Positions 48,508-58,800 of a DNA stretch of 64,000 nt are shown piece after piece. How positions within the stretch are numbered: position 1 is the stretch's first letter; each line of letters begins with the position of its first letter. The stretch is from JAVJSD01 sp040219575 (GTDB taxonomy: Bacteria > Planctomycetota > Planctomycetia > Pirellulales > Pirellulaceae), in NCBI GenBank assembly GCA_040219575.1, contig JAVJSD010000120.1, forward strand, positions 124,001-188,000. Reading direction: 5' to 3'. A model generated the notes under the pieces. The model saw nothing but the letters and a program-made list of their open reading frames with translations, searched no databases and was not told where the DNA came from. Made by a program: the position numbers and the translations under genes.

Positions 48508-51228
48508 ATGAATTTTCTTCCCTCGCTATCGGCTTGGCCTTTTGCTGTCGCGGGACTCGCCTGCGCCGCGGGGCCGCTGATCATCCACCTGCTCAACCGC
48601 CGCCGATTCCGCACGCTCCCCTGGGCGGCGATGGAGTTCTTGCGCGAGGCGCTGCAGCGCAACCGCCGCATCATGGAGATCCGCGACCTGGCGTTGCTTC
48701 TGTTGCGGACCTTGGCGGTGCTGCTGTTCGGCTTCGCCCTGGCGCGTCCGTTCATCTCCAGCGACTCGCTGGCGATGTGGACGGTGGTCTTTCCTTCGGT
48801 GCTGGGAGCGGTGCTGTGCGGCGTGATCGCCACGGCGCTCTGGCAGCACCGCCTGGTGCGGTTCGGCGCGATCGCCGCCGCCTTGCTGATGGTGCTGTTG
48901 GCCGGGGGCGGCGTCGCCCGGGAGATCGCCCGCGCCGAACAGTCCCCCAACGGCTTGCTGGAAGCGGGACAACCACTGCACGCCGTGCTGCTGGTCGACA
49001 ACAGTCTCAGCATGGGGCGGCAGGCGTTCGCGGGCAACCTGCTCGACGCCGCCAGGCAACGGGCCGCCGAGTTCATCGAGCGGCTTCCGTCGGGCAGTCG
49101 GATCAGCATCGTTCCGTTGTGCGGCTCCGAGACGCCGTTCAGCATCGATCCGCACCGCACCAAGGACGACGCCCTCGACGCGTTGTCGCGGATCGACGTT
49201 GTCGATCGCTCGACCACGATGCAGCGCGCCCTGAACGAGGCCGCCAGGGCCGCGGAGTTGTCGACCGATCTGCCGCACCGGTTCGTGTTGCTCACCGACC
49301 AGCAGGCCAGCAATTGGAATGGGTTCACTCCGCCTGGCCGCGACGATCCGCAGATCGACATGCAGATTGTCGAACTGACGCCGGAGTCTTCCGAGAACAC
49401 CTGGATCGCCGACCTGCGGATCGAAGACGGCCTGGCCGACGTCGAAACGCCCGCCACGATCACCGTCAAGTTGGGTTACGCCGGGCTGCGGCAAAGGCGC
49501 AGCTTGCAGGTGGCGTTGGCCATCGACGACGCGGAGGTCGCGTCGAAGGCCGTCGATCTGGAGGCGGGCGAAGGCGCTCGCGAGGTGACTTTTCAATACG
49601 CTTTCAACACCTACCGGCCCGAGCCAGGTCGACCGGCCTTTGTGCCGATCAAGGCGTCGATCACGCCCGATCAACTCACGGCCGACGACGAGCGGCACCT
49701 GGTGGCGCATGTGGTGGCCGCGTTGCCGGTGGTGTTTATCGACGAGGTTCGCGACGACCGCGAGAGTTCGCTGACCAACACCTTCGGTGAGACCAAGGTG
49801 CTGCGCCGCCTGCTGGCGCCCGTCACCAGTCGGCAGCAGTCGGATCGCAACCTGGTCGCGGTGCGGCACGCCACACCGCAGGAGGTGACGCGCGAACTGC
49901 TCGAAGACGCGCGATTGGTGGTCGTCGCCGGCGTTGAAGAACCCGGCGAACTGGTTCCATTGCTGCGGCAATATGTCGAGCAGGGCGGGCAACTGTTGAT
50001 CGCGGCGGGGGGCGCTTTCGATCCCTCGCAGTGGAACGAAAAGGCGTGGCTTGCGGGCGCCGGCGTCTTGCCCGCGCCGCTCGAGCCGGCGTTCGTCGGC
50101 GCGTTGGCGGGCGAGGCCGTCAGCGAAGTCCGCGTGCTGACGCTGACATACGACTCGATGGCCGGCCACTATTACTTCGACATCCCCGGCGAAGGCGAGC
50201 AGGAACTGCGGGCCCTGTACGACGAGGCGATCTTCTTCAAGGCCGCCCAGGCCGATGTCTCCGACGAGGTGGTGGAGTCGTTTCAGGCCGCGGAAGCGGA
50301 CCGCATCGAACAACTCTACGCCAAAGCGGCGGCGGAAGGCGATTTGTCGCGACAGCGCGCGCAGGCCGCAAGCAGCTCGGCAGCCGCGGCCATCGGCGAC
50401 CCCATCGGCGTCGAGGACGACGCTTCCTGGCTGTTGTGGACGTCGCCCGAGGCGGGCCTCGACGCAGCCTTGCTGCCGGCCGACGACGAGCAACGGGCTT
50501 CCGAAATCTCTCAGCTGGCGGCGATGAGCAGTCCCCGCGTGCTGGCCCGGTTCACCGGCGATGAGCGGCTTCCCTATTTGGTGGAGCGACGCATCGGGGC
50601 GGGGCGGGTGTTGTTCGCCAGCGGTGGATTCAGTCCTCGCTGGACCACGCTCAGCCGGACCGGCACGCTGGCCGTTTTCGACCGCATCCTGCGGAGCATG
50701 GTGCAGTCGACCCTGCCGCGTCGCACGCTGCCGCCGCAAGAGCGGATCACATTGCCGATTCCCGGCGGCGGCGGAGTCATCGCCACGCTCGAGCGACCGG
50801 GGCGTGAGGACGACCTGGAAGTGCTCGACGTGGGTTTCATCGGAACACGACAACGCGGCGTGGCGATCACCAACGCCTTGTCGCGGGGCGTGTACCGCGT
50901 CCGTACGGAAGCGGCCGACCAGAGCGCCGATACGACAAGTTCGTCGAGCGCCGAGATCGTGCTGGCCGTCAACGGCGACGAGCAGGAGTCGAATCTCACG
51001 CCGCTGACGCCCGAAGGCTTCGCCCAGCACACCAGCGGCTCGGCGCTCGTGCGCGTCGGCGAAGGCGAAACGATCAGCCTGGCCGGTGGCAAAGTCCGCG
51101 GGCAGGACGCCTGGTGGTACCTGGTGCTGGCCGTGCTGGTGTTCCTGCTGGTTGAGCTGTTGATTCTGGCCTGGCCGCGGCTGTCGGCCCAATTTGTCTC
51201 CGGCGCTGCCAGCGTCGGCAATCCATAA
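48508..51228 (+). CDS. BatA-like membrane protein with vWA domain
   Basis: The 906-residue protein has the BatA N-terminal signature PLIIHLLNRRRFRTLPWAAM, with membrane helices at about 5-25, 58-78, 92-112 and 118-138. A von Willebrand A domain (about 155-340) has the metal-site motif DNSLSMG (close to the canonical DxSxS) and TDQQ. A large beta-rich region and a glutamine-amidotransferase-like LVVVAGVEEPGELVPLLRQYVEQGG segment follow. A C-terminal helix (WYLVLAVLVFLLVELLIL) lies near 870-890. BatA/vWA proteins work with MoxR AAA+ ATPases, which lie downstream. The gene starts 22 bases after the previous stop. Confidence 0.9.
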   Translation: MNFLPSLSAWPFAVAGLACAAGPLIIHLLNRRRFRTLPWAAMEFLREALQRNRRIMEIRDLALLLLRTLAVLLFGFALARPFISSDSLAMWTVVFPSVLGAVLCGVIATALWQHRLVRFGAIAAALLMVLLAGGGVAREIARAEQSPNGLLEAGQPLHAVLLVDNSLSMGRQAFAGNLLDAARQRAAEFIERLPSGSRISIVPLCGSETPFSIDPHRTKDDALDALSRIDVVDRSTTMQRALNEAARAAELSTDLPHRFVLLTDQQASNWNGFTPPGRDDPQIDMQIVELTPESSENTWIADLRIEDGLADVETPATITVKLGYAGLRQRRSLQVALAIDDAEVASKAVDLEAGEGAREVTFQYAFNTYRPEPGRPAFVPIKASITPDQLTADDERHLVAHVVAALPVVFIDEVRDDRESSLTNTFGETKVLRRLLAPVTSRQQSDRNLVAVRHATPQEVTRELLEDARLVVVAGVEEPGELVPLLRQYVEQGGQLLIAAGGAFDPSQWNEKAWLAGAGVLPAPLEPAFVGALAGEAVSEVRVLTLTYDSMAGHYYFDIPGEGEQELRALYDEAIFFKAAQADVSDEVVESFQAAEADRIEQLYAKAAAEGDLSRQRAQAASSSAAAAIGDPIGVEDDASWLLWTSPEAGLDAALLPADDEQRASEISQLAAMSSPRVLARFTGDERLPYLVERRIGAGRVLFASGGFSPRWTTLSRTGTLAVFDRILRSMVQSTLPRRTLPPQERITLPIPGGGGVIATLERPGREDDLEVLDVGFIGTRQRGVAITNALSRGVYRVRTEAADQSADTTSSSSAEIVLAVNGDEQESNLTPLTPEGFAQHTSGSALVRVGEGETISLAGGKVRGQDAWWYLVLAVLVFLLVELLILAWPRLSAQFVSGAASVGNP

Positions 51229-51293
51229 CGCGGAATTCGCCGACGTTGGCAACGCCGGCCCCGAACAATCGAGACACTCGAAACGTGACGTTG

Positions 51294-53756
51294 ATGCACA
51301 TCATTGGCTGGCTGCTCGGCCTCGGCGAGGTCAAGTCCATCAGCGAGATCGACATCTCGCTCGGTGCGGCGTGGGCGTCGGGCAATGCTTTCTGGATCTT
51401 CCTGCTGATCGTGCTGCTGGGGGCGGCCTCGATCGCCTTTTACGGCTGGTGGCAGGATCGCGGCCCGATGCGCGTGCGAATCCTGTTGGGCGTCCTCCGC
51501 GCGGCGCTGCTCGCGCTGTTGCTCGTCACGCTCTGCGATCCGATCTTGCAGGTGACCGACACCGTCACGCGGCAGCCGCAGTTGTTTCTGGTGTTCGACG
51601 GCAGCGACAGCATGTCGATCGACGACGTCTGGACCGACGAGCAAAAGCGCCGCCTCGACCAATCGGCCGGCGTCGACGACGGCGACGCCGCCGCGCCGCG
51701 CTCCCGCATCGACTACCTGCGGGCCATGCTGTCGCGCGAAGACCAGAACCTGCTTGCGCGGCTGCAGGAAGAGAAACAATACCGCCTCGAAGCGTTCATC
51801 TTCGACGGCAACACCACCAGTTCGCTACGGAAGCTCGAGCGGAATGAAAGCGGCGAGGAGACGCTCGATCCCGGGCACATCGCCGAGCAGCTCACGACGT
51901 CGGGACAGGTCACCGCGCTGGGCGCCGTGTTGGGCGACGTGGGCCAGCAATTCGGCACCGGCAACCTGGCCGGCGTCGTCCTGTTCAGTGATTTCGCCCA
52001 CAACTCGGGCTCCGCGCCGCTGGGTACGCGTGGGCTGGACGAAAGTTCGCCCGCCTCGCGACTCGGCGTCCCGGTGTACGCGGTAGGCCTGGGCGCCACC
52101 GAGAACATCGACCTGGCCGTGGATCTGCAGACCGATCCCAAGATGAAGAAGGCCGAGCGGACCACCGTGCTGGTCAAATTGCGGCAGATGGGACTCGACA
52201 AGGCGACCGCCCAGGTGAAGCTCCACGCCCAGTCGGTGGGCGGCGCCGCGCCGCGCCGCATCGAGATCGGCGAGCGGACGGTCACACTGGCCGGATCGCT
52301 CGAGACGGTCGAGTTCCCCTTCACGCCGCAGGAGTCGGGGCCGTTTGAATTCGTGGCCGAGGTCACGCCCATCGGCGGCGAAGTGGTCGAGGAGAACAAC
52401 GTCGCCGTCCGCGAAGTGAACATCATCGACAACTACCTGCGGTTGATGTACGTGGCTTCCGAACCGACCTGGGAGTGGCGGTTCGTGAAGGAGGTTTTTC
52501 ATCGCGACCGCCTGGTGGGCATGGACGGCTTTCGTACCTACCTGGCCTCGTCCGACGCGCGGGTTCGCGAATCGAACGTGTTGTTCATGCCCATCCTGAC
52601 GCCGCCGCGGAGCCAGTTCTTCGCCAACGACGTGATCTTCCTGGGCGACATGCCCGGCGGCGACCTGAACGACCGCTTCTGCACCATGCTGAAGGAGTAC
52701 GTGGGCAAGTTCGGCGGTGGGCTGGTGGTGATCGCGGGACCGCGTTTCGGTCCGCAGGAACTGGCGCAGACGCCGCTGGCCGACATGCTGCCGGTGGTGA
52801 TCGATCCCCGCGCGCGGATGTACGGCGAGCGTCCCGAGGAGCGCGAGTTCAAACTCCAACGCACCGCCCAGGCTTCGCGTTATCCGTTCATGCAGTTGGG
52901 CGCCGACGACGTGGAGAATGCGAAGGCCTGGGACAATCTCGACGACATCCCCTGGTTCCAGCCGGTGGCGCAAGTGCACCAGCAGGCGGTCGTGCTGGCC
53001 GAGCACCCCACGCGCACCTGCGCCGACGGGAAGACGAAACAACCATTGATCGCCATCCGGCAATACGGCGCGGGGGAAGTGGTTTACCTGGGCTTCAACG
53101 AGATGTGGCGACTGCGGCGGCTGTACGGCGAACGCTACTATCGCGCTTTCTGGTCGCAGTTGATCTATCGCCTCGGCATGAGCCACGCCCTCGGGCAAGA
53201 GAAGCGATTCGTCGTCCGCACCGATCGACAGGATTATCGCGCCGAGGAGACGGTCACGCTCACCGTGGAAGCCTACGACGAAAACTTCGATCCCCTGACC
53301 GCGGAGAAGTTGGCCGGTGGACAACTCTCAGCGACGATCCTCGTCCCGGGCGACGACGGCTCGCCGGTTGAGCGGCCGTTGGCGGTTCCTCCGCTGCGGG
53401 AAGGTGTGTTTGAGGCCCGCATTCCGGTCTACGCCGGCGGCGCCTACGGCATTCGCGTGACCGATCCGGTGACGGGCGAAGTCAAGGAGACGCGCTTCGA
53501 CGTGGCCGAAGTCTCGGCCGAGCGCCGCAGCGGCGTGCGAAACGAACGGCTGCAAGACGATCTGGCGCTGGAGACCCAGGGCCGGTCGTACGACCTGACC
53601 AACGTGTCGAATCTCCTCGACGACCTTTCCGCCGAGGCGCGCGACGAAACGCTGCGCCGTACGCAACCGCTGTGGGCCACGCCGTTGTGGTTCCTGTTGA
53701 TCGTGCCGCTGATGCTGCTGGAATGGTTCGTCCGCAAACTGGTTCATCTCACATGA
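51294..53756 (+). CDS. Second vWA/amidotransferase-like membrane protein
   Basis: The product has 820 residues from ATG 51294; TTG 51246 and GTG 51285 are alternatives, and no start has a strong ribosome binding site. Two N-terminal helices (about residues 33-55 and 65-88) are followed by a vWA-like domain with DGSDSMS and VLFSDFAHNSG. A class I glutamine-amidotransferase-like region (NDVIFLGDMPGGDLNDRF, VIAGPRFGPQ) and Ig-like sandwiches follow, with a C-terminal anchor (LWFLLIVPLMLLEWFVRKLV). The DUF58/MoxR partners lie downstream. Its stop overlaps the next start (ATGA). Confidence 0.87.
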   Translation: MHIIGWLLGLGEVKSISEIDISLGAAWASGNAFWIFLLIVLLGAASIAFYGWWQDRGPMRVRILLGVLRAALLALLLVTLCDPILQVTDTVTRQPQLFLVFDGSDSMSIDDVWTDEQKRRLDQSAGVDDGDAAAPRSRIDYLRAMLSREDQNLLARLQEEKQYRLEAFIFDGNTTSSLRKLERNESGEETLDPGHIAEQLTTSGQVTALGAVLGDVGQQFGTGNLAGVVLFSDFAHNSGSAPLGTRGLDESSPASRLGVPVYAVGLGATENIDLAVDLQTDPKMKKAERTTVLVKLRQMGLDKATAQVKLHAQSVGGAAPRRIEIGERTVTLAGSLETVEFPFTPQESGPFEFVAEVTPIGGEVVEENNVAVREVNIIDNYLRLMYVASEPTWEWRFVKEVFHRDRLVGMDGFRTYLASSDARVRESNVLFMPILTPPRSQFFANDVIFLGDMPGGDLNDRFCTMLKEYVGKFGGGLVVIAGPRFGPQELAQTPLADMLPVVIDPRARMYGERPEEREFKLQRTAQASRYPFMQLGADDVENAKAWDNLDDIPWFQPVAQVHQQAVVLAEHPTRTCADGKTKQPLIAIRQYGAGEVVYLGFNEMWRLRRLYGERYYRAFWSQLIYRLGMSHALGQEKRFVVRTDRQDYRAEETVTLTVEAYDENFDPLTAEKLAGGQLSATILVPGDDGSPVERPLAVPPLREGVFEARIPVYAGGAYGIRVTDPVTGEVKETRFDVAEVSAERRSGVRNERLQDDLALETQGRSYDLTNVSNLLDDLSAEARDETLRRTQPLWATPLWFLLIVPLMLLEWFVRKLVHLT

Positions 53757-55879
53757 CGGCCTCCCTGGGACAATACGACGCGTCGTCGAAGCTGCAGACC
53801 CTGCGGGGCCAGCTTGCCGCGCTGCGCCGCGCCCGGCAGACCGTGCGGTGGGTGACCGCCTGGTCGGCGCTGGCGACGGCCGTATTGTGGATCCTGGCCG
53901 CCTTCTTCCTGCTCGACCTGGCGTTTGAGATGTCGGTCGTGCAGCGCGTGATCGTGCTGCTGCTGGCGGCGGTCGGCGTCGTGTTGGTGTTCGGCTGGCT
54001 GGTGCGCCCGTTGCTGGGCCGAAGCGAATCGGAAATCGATCTGGCGTTGCTCGTCGAGCGCGAGCAGGGCATCGACAGCGACCTGGTGGCCGCCCTGCAG
54101 TTCGAATCGCCCGACGCCCAAAGCTGGGGCTCGAAGCATCTCACCGTCGCCGTGATCGACTATGTGGCGCAGTTGGGACGAGGACTGGATGTCTTCTCCG
54201 GATTTTCGCGGGCCGTCATGGCGCGTCGGGCGACGTTGCTGTTGGCCACGGTCGCGGTCATCGGGGGGCTGGCGCTGTGGCGTCCCGAATATGCCGCGGT
54301 GTTCTTGGAACGGCTGTTGCTCGGCGCCCGACACTATCCCACCGCCACCACGATCGAGAAGGTTCTGGTCAACGACGCCGTCGTGCTGCGCGAGCAGTCG
54401 AGTCCCATCGCGACGCGCGGCGCCGAAGGACGACCGCTGGTGTTCACGGTGCTCTGTTCGGGCCAGCTTCCCGAGCAGGAAGCCGTGCGAGAGATTCATC
54501 TCTCGTCGGCGGGCGTCGGCCGCCACGACGCGGCGCAACTCGAACTCCGCCGCCTCACCCAGCAGCAGCGACTCGATCAACTGCGCGAAGTGGAAAACGA
54601 ACTGCAGTCGGCGCTGACCGGCAACGTCGACATTCATTCGCCGGCCTGGATCGAGCATGTCGCCGCGCTCGCGCACTGCGACGCTCCCTCGGCCGCCGCC
54701 CTGATCGAGCAGGCCGAGGGAAGGACCGTTCAACTCGAGAAGGCCTTGGCGAGCGTGCGGAAGACGGCCGGCAACTTCGCGGAGGAATCGGCCGGCGCCG
54801 CCGTCTATCGCGCCACGATGGCCCAGATGGTCGACTCGCTCGACTACACGATTCAACTGAACGACGCCTGGACCGATTCGGCGCGGATCTCGCTCATCGC
54901 CCAGCCGGTGGTCGCCATGCAACTCACCCCCAAACCGCCCGAGTACGCCCGCGACAGCGACGTAGCCGCGCCTGTCGGGGCTCGGCAGATCTCCGTGCTG
55001 CAGGGCTCCGATGTGGAGGTCGACGTGCGGGCGGTCACCTCCAAGGGGCAGACGAAACAACTGCAGGAGGTGTGGTTGACGGTGCTCCGCGATCCCCCAC
55101 GGCGCTTCGCGCTGAAGCCGCACCGTGACAACGAAGGCGAAGTGTGGCGGTTGCCGGCCGAAGGCTCGCCGCTGGTCGACATCCAGACGGAGACCCGTTT
55201 CGAAGTGCAGGCGACCGACGCCGACGGTCTGCATCTGGCTCAGCCGCTGTCGGGCTACATCCGGCTGAAGGCCGATCGGGCGCCGACGGGCACAGCCAAG
55301 CTCGTCAGCCATGTCGTGCTGCCGACCGCCAAGCCGGTCGTCTCCTGGCGGGGAGTGACGGATGATTACGGCGTCTCCCACGTGCGGCTGCATGTCGACG
55401 TGTTCCGCCAAGGTGAGCCGTCGTATTCGCCGCTCAACGAAAGCGGCGACGGCGCCTCGGAAGCCGGTGGTGACGCCCAGGCTGCGAACACGGCATCGGA
55501 GACCGGCGACGACGTGGCGCCGGATCAACCATCGCAGTCGCCGGCGGCGACGGTCGAGGCCGAGGGACCGCCGAAGGATCGACGGACCTACGAACTGTTG
55601 GACCGTCTCGTCACGGCCGCGGGACTTCCGCTGGAAGGCGAATACGTACTCGATCTGGCGCCGCTCGAACTGCAAAAGGGCGACGCGCTGAACGTGATTC
55701 TGGAGGTGGTCGACGATCGCGGAGAGGCGCCGGGCGTGGCGTTTCTGGCCGATCCGCTGCCGATCGAAGTGTCGGACGAAAGTGGCGTCAAACTTGCCGT
55801 ACTCGAACCCGACGAGCGGGCCGAGCAACAATTAGACGAAATCACAAACGAGCTTCTCGAAGCCGGAGATTCGCCATGA
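53753..55879 (+). CDS. Large coiled-coil membrane protein (DUF4175-like)
   Basis: The 708-residue protein has three N-terminal membrane helices (about 40-62, 65-85, 157-178), with a RRARQTVRWVTAWSAL stretch before the first. The extracytoplasmic part alternates helical and beta regions (e.g. LTPKPPEYARDSDV, VDVRAVTSKGQTKQLQEVWL). It has an acidic low-complexity segment (about 565-605) and no catalytic motif. The overall layout is similar to DUF4175-type proteins in MoxR-vWA operons of other bacteria, with moderate certainty. ATGA overlaps on both sides link it to its neighbours. Confidence 0.75.
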   Translation: MTASLGQYDASSKLQTLRGQLAALRRARQTVRWVTAWSALATAVLWILAAFFLLDLAFEMSVVQRVIVLLLAAVGVVLVFGWLVRPLLGRSESEIDLALLVEREQGIDSDLVAALQFESPDAQSWGSKHLTVAVIDYVAQLGRGLDVFSGFSRAVMARRATLLLATVAVIGGLALWRPEYAAVFLERLLLGARHYPTATTIEKVLVNDAVVLREQSSPIATRGAEGRPLVFTVLCSGQLPEQEAVREIHLSSAGVGRHDAAQLELRRLTQQQRLDQLREVENELQSALTGNVDIHSPAWIEHVAALAHCDAPSAAALIEQAEGRTVQLEKALASVRKTAGNFAEESAGAAVYRATMAQMVDSLDYTIQLNDAWTDSARISLIAQPVVAMQLTPKPPEYARDSDVAAPVGARQISVLQGSDVEVDVRAVTSKGQTKQLQEVWLTVLRDPPRRFALKPHRDNEGEVWRLPAEGSPLVDIQTETRFEVQATDADGLHLAQPLSGYIRLKADRAPTGTAKLVSHVVLPTAKPVVSWRGVTDDYGVSHVRLHVDVFRQGEPSYSPLNESGDGASEAGGDAQAANTASETGDDVAPDQPSQSPAATVEAEGPPKDRRTYELLDRLVTAAGLPLEGEYVLDLAPLELQKGDALNVILEVVDDRGEAPGVAFLADPLPIEVSDESGVKLAVLEPDERAEQQLDEITNELLEAGDSP

Positions 55880-58800
55880 AACGGACTTTCTTAGCGTTGT
55901 TGAGTATTGCTCTGTTGGCGCTGTGGTTCTCTTCGGCGCACGCCGTCGAGGGCGACCAGGTTCGCCGCTCCCAGCAAAGCCACGAAAAAGCGCGGGGGCT
56001 CGCCCAGCGGCTGGTGTCGACCATTTTCGACATCCAGCTGCGTCAGTTGCAGGAAAACGGGCTCGCCGAGGATCCGCTCTACGCCGAGATCCGCTCGATG
56101 CGCGACAACATCGAAGGGCTGGCCGATCAGGAGTTGGAGGAGGTCGTCGAGTTGCTGATCAAGGCGCAGCAGGGAGACCGCGACAGCCGGTTGGTGAATA
56201 TCGAGGCCGCCCGCGAGAAGTCGCGCGTGGTCGTCTTGCGGCTTGTCGCCGAGCGACAAAAGCTGCTGCGCCGTCTGCGAATCGCCCGGCTTGGCGAACA
56301 AGTCCGGCAGCTTATCTCCCTGGAGAGCAAGGCGCACGAGACCACCACCGGACTCAACAAACGGACCGACGAGCAGCGGGAGCGGGCCGTGCTGGCCACC
56401 ATTCAGGATCAGCGCGACGTGAAGGGCCTGTTCCTGGAACTGGTCGAAGCCATGAGCGAAGTCAGCACGTGGGACGGCGCCATCGGCGCCGGGGCCGCCG
56501 ACGGGCTGCGGATTCTGAAGACGGCCCAGGTCGGCCGCGAGTTGGACAACGCCGGCCAGCGGCTCGAATCGGGCGCCTACGACGAGGCGGCCGAGAGCCA
56601 GGACGCGGTGCTTCGCGGCCTGCGGCTGCTGCTGCGGATCATCGAGCAGACGCAGGGCCTGATCGACTCGGATCACGCCGCGCAACTCAAGATGGTGCGT
56701 GAACTCATCGAAAAGCAGGAACAGCTCCGCGAGGAGACCCGGTCCGCGAAACTGGAGCCGAGCGAGGCGCAACGTCTGGCGGCCGAGGAGGCGGAGATTC
56801 GCGCCGAACTGGGGCGACTCGCCGAATCGCTCGACGCACTTCCCAGCATGCAACCGCTGCTGACGCAGGCGAAAGAGGCGGCCATCCAAGCCGAAGTGGA
56901 GTTGTTCGAGGAAGACAAGCCCGAGGCGGTCCAGGAGCAGACCAAGGTCATCGGCGCGCTGGCCGAGCTCGAGGAGCAACTCAAGCAAGCCATCGAATTG
57001 GAGAAGGCCGACAAGAGCGCCGAGGAGTTGGCGAAGGATGTCGAGGCGCTGGAGAAGCTCGAGCAACAGCTCGAACAGCTGGCCGAGCAGCAGGAGCAGG
57101 TGGTCGAGGAGGCCGCCCGCAATCCGCAGCAGGCGGAGGCCAAACAGCAGCAAGTCGCCGAGCAACTCGAGAAGCTCAACGAGGAGAACGATCGGGAATT
57201 GCCGGGCGCCGTCGAGCCACGGCTCGAGGAGGCGGCGAAAGAGGCCAAGTCGGCGGAAGAGGCGCTCAGCAACGCCGCTCCCGAGATGGAGGCGGCTCGT
57301 GCGGCGGCGGCGGAGAAGGCCGACGAGGCGCTCGATCAGGCGCTCGCCGAGACACGCGCCGAACTGGCCGACGCCAAGCGACGTCAACTCGCGGTGGAAG
57401 CGGCGGAACTCGCCCGGGCCTCGGAGGCCCTGGAGCGGGCGGCGGCCGCTGAACAGCGGGTGGCCCGCGAAGCGGAGGCGGCGGCCAAGGGCGAAGGCCT
57501 CAGCGAGCAACGAACGGAAGAATTGAAGAAGGAGCAACAAGCGGTCAAAGAGGTCGCCGAAAAGGTGGCCGAGGGGGTGAAACAGGCGGCGCCCGACGCG
57601 GCCAAGACGCTCGAGAAGGCTTCCGAGCCGATCGCCAAGGCGGCGGAAGGTTTGCAGACGGCGCAGGAAAAGCCGGGCGAAGCGTCGAAGCAGGCCGCCC
57701 AGCAAACGGCCGACGCGGCCAAGCAGGCCGCCGAAGAGTTGACCAAAGCCGCCGCGCAACTTCGCAAGCAAGCCGGAGAGACGGCCGAGGAATTGGTCAA
57801 GGTTTCCGACGAACAACTCGAGCAGGTCGAGGCCGTCCGCAAACCGGTCGACGAGGCGCTTCAGGAGAGTCAGCAGGAAGCGGCCTCGACCGCGAAGCTG
57901 CAGGAGGCGCTGAAAAAAGTCGACGAGGCTCGCGCCACGCAGGAAATGGCCGAAGGCAAGCAGCAGGCGGCCGAGGCGCGGAAGCAGGCCAACCGCGTCG
58001 ACGAGCTGATGAAGAAACAGGATGAGGCCGACGCCGCGGCGGCGGAGGTCGCTTCCGGCCGCGCGAATACGCCGCTCGAAGCGGCGGTGCGCGAACAAGA
58101 AGTCGCCGACGACGCGGAGGCGCTCGCCAAGCGGAGCCAGGGTGAAGTCGCCGAGGCGCTCGAGGCGGCGGCCGAAGCTGCCGCCCAGGCCGCGCGCGAA
58201 GCGCTGACCGGCAGCCCGGCACGCGCCGAGGAGGCCCGCCAACAAACGCGGGAAGCATTGCAACTCGCCAAAGAAGCAGCGGACGCCCAATCGGCCGAGG
58301 CCTCCAAGGCCAAGCCGGGCAAGCCGAACGCCGAGGCGCAACAACAGGTCGCCCAGCAGGCGGCCGAGGCGCGGCAACTCGCCGGCGAGACCGAGCAGGA
58401 AACGCAGCAGGCGCTGGCTCAAGCCAAACAGCAAGCCGAGGCCGCCGCCGGCGAAATCGCCAAGGGAGAGGAGCAAGCGGCTCGCGAAGCGCAGCAGCAG
58501 GTCGGCGAGCAACTCGCCAAGGCGGCCGAGGCGCTGAAGAAGGCTCTCGAGCAGGCCGCCGGCGAGCAACAGCAGCAACTGGCTCAACAGGCGGACAAAT
58601 CGCAGCAACTCGCACAGCAGGCCTCCGAAGTCGATCCCGGCGCGGCGTCGGCGCTGCGGCAAGCATCGCAGAACGCCCAGAAGGGAGCGGAGGCGCCGCC
58701 TTCGGCTTCCAACCGCGCGGAGCAGGCGCAGCAAGAAGCGCAGCGGGGACTGGAACGCGCCGCCGCAAGTCTCGCCGCCCGCGAGCAACGCATCGCGCAG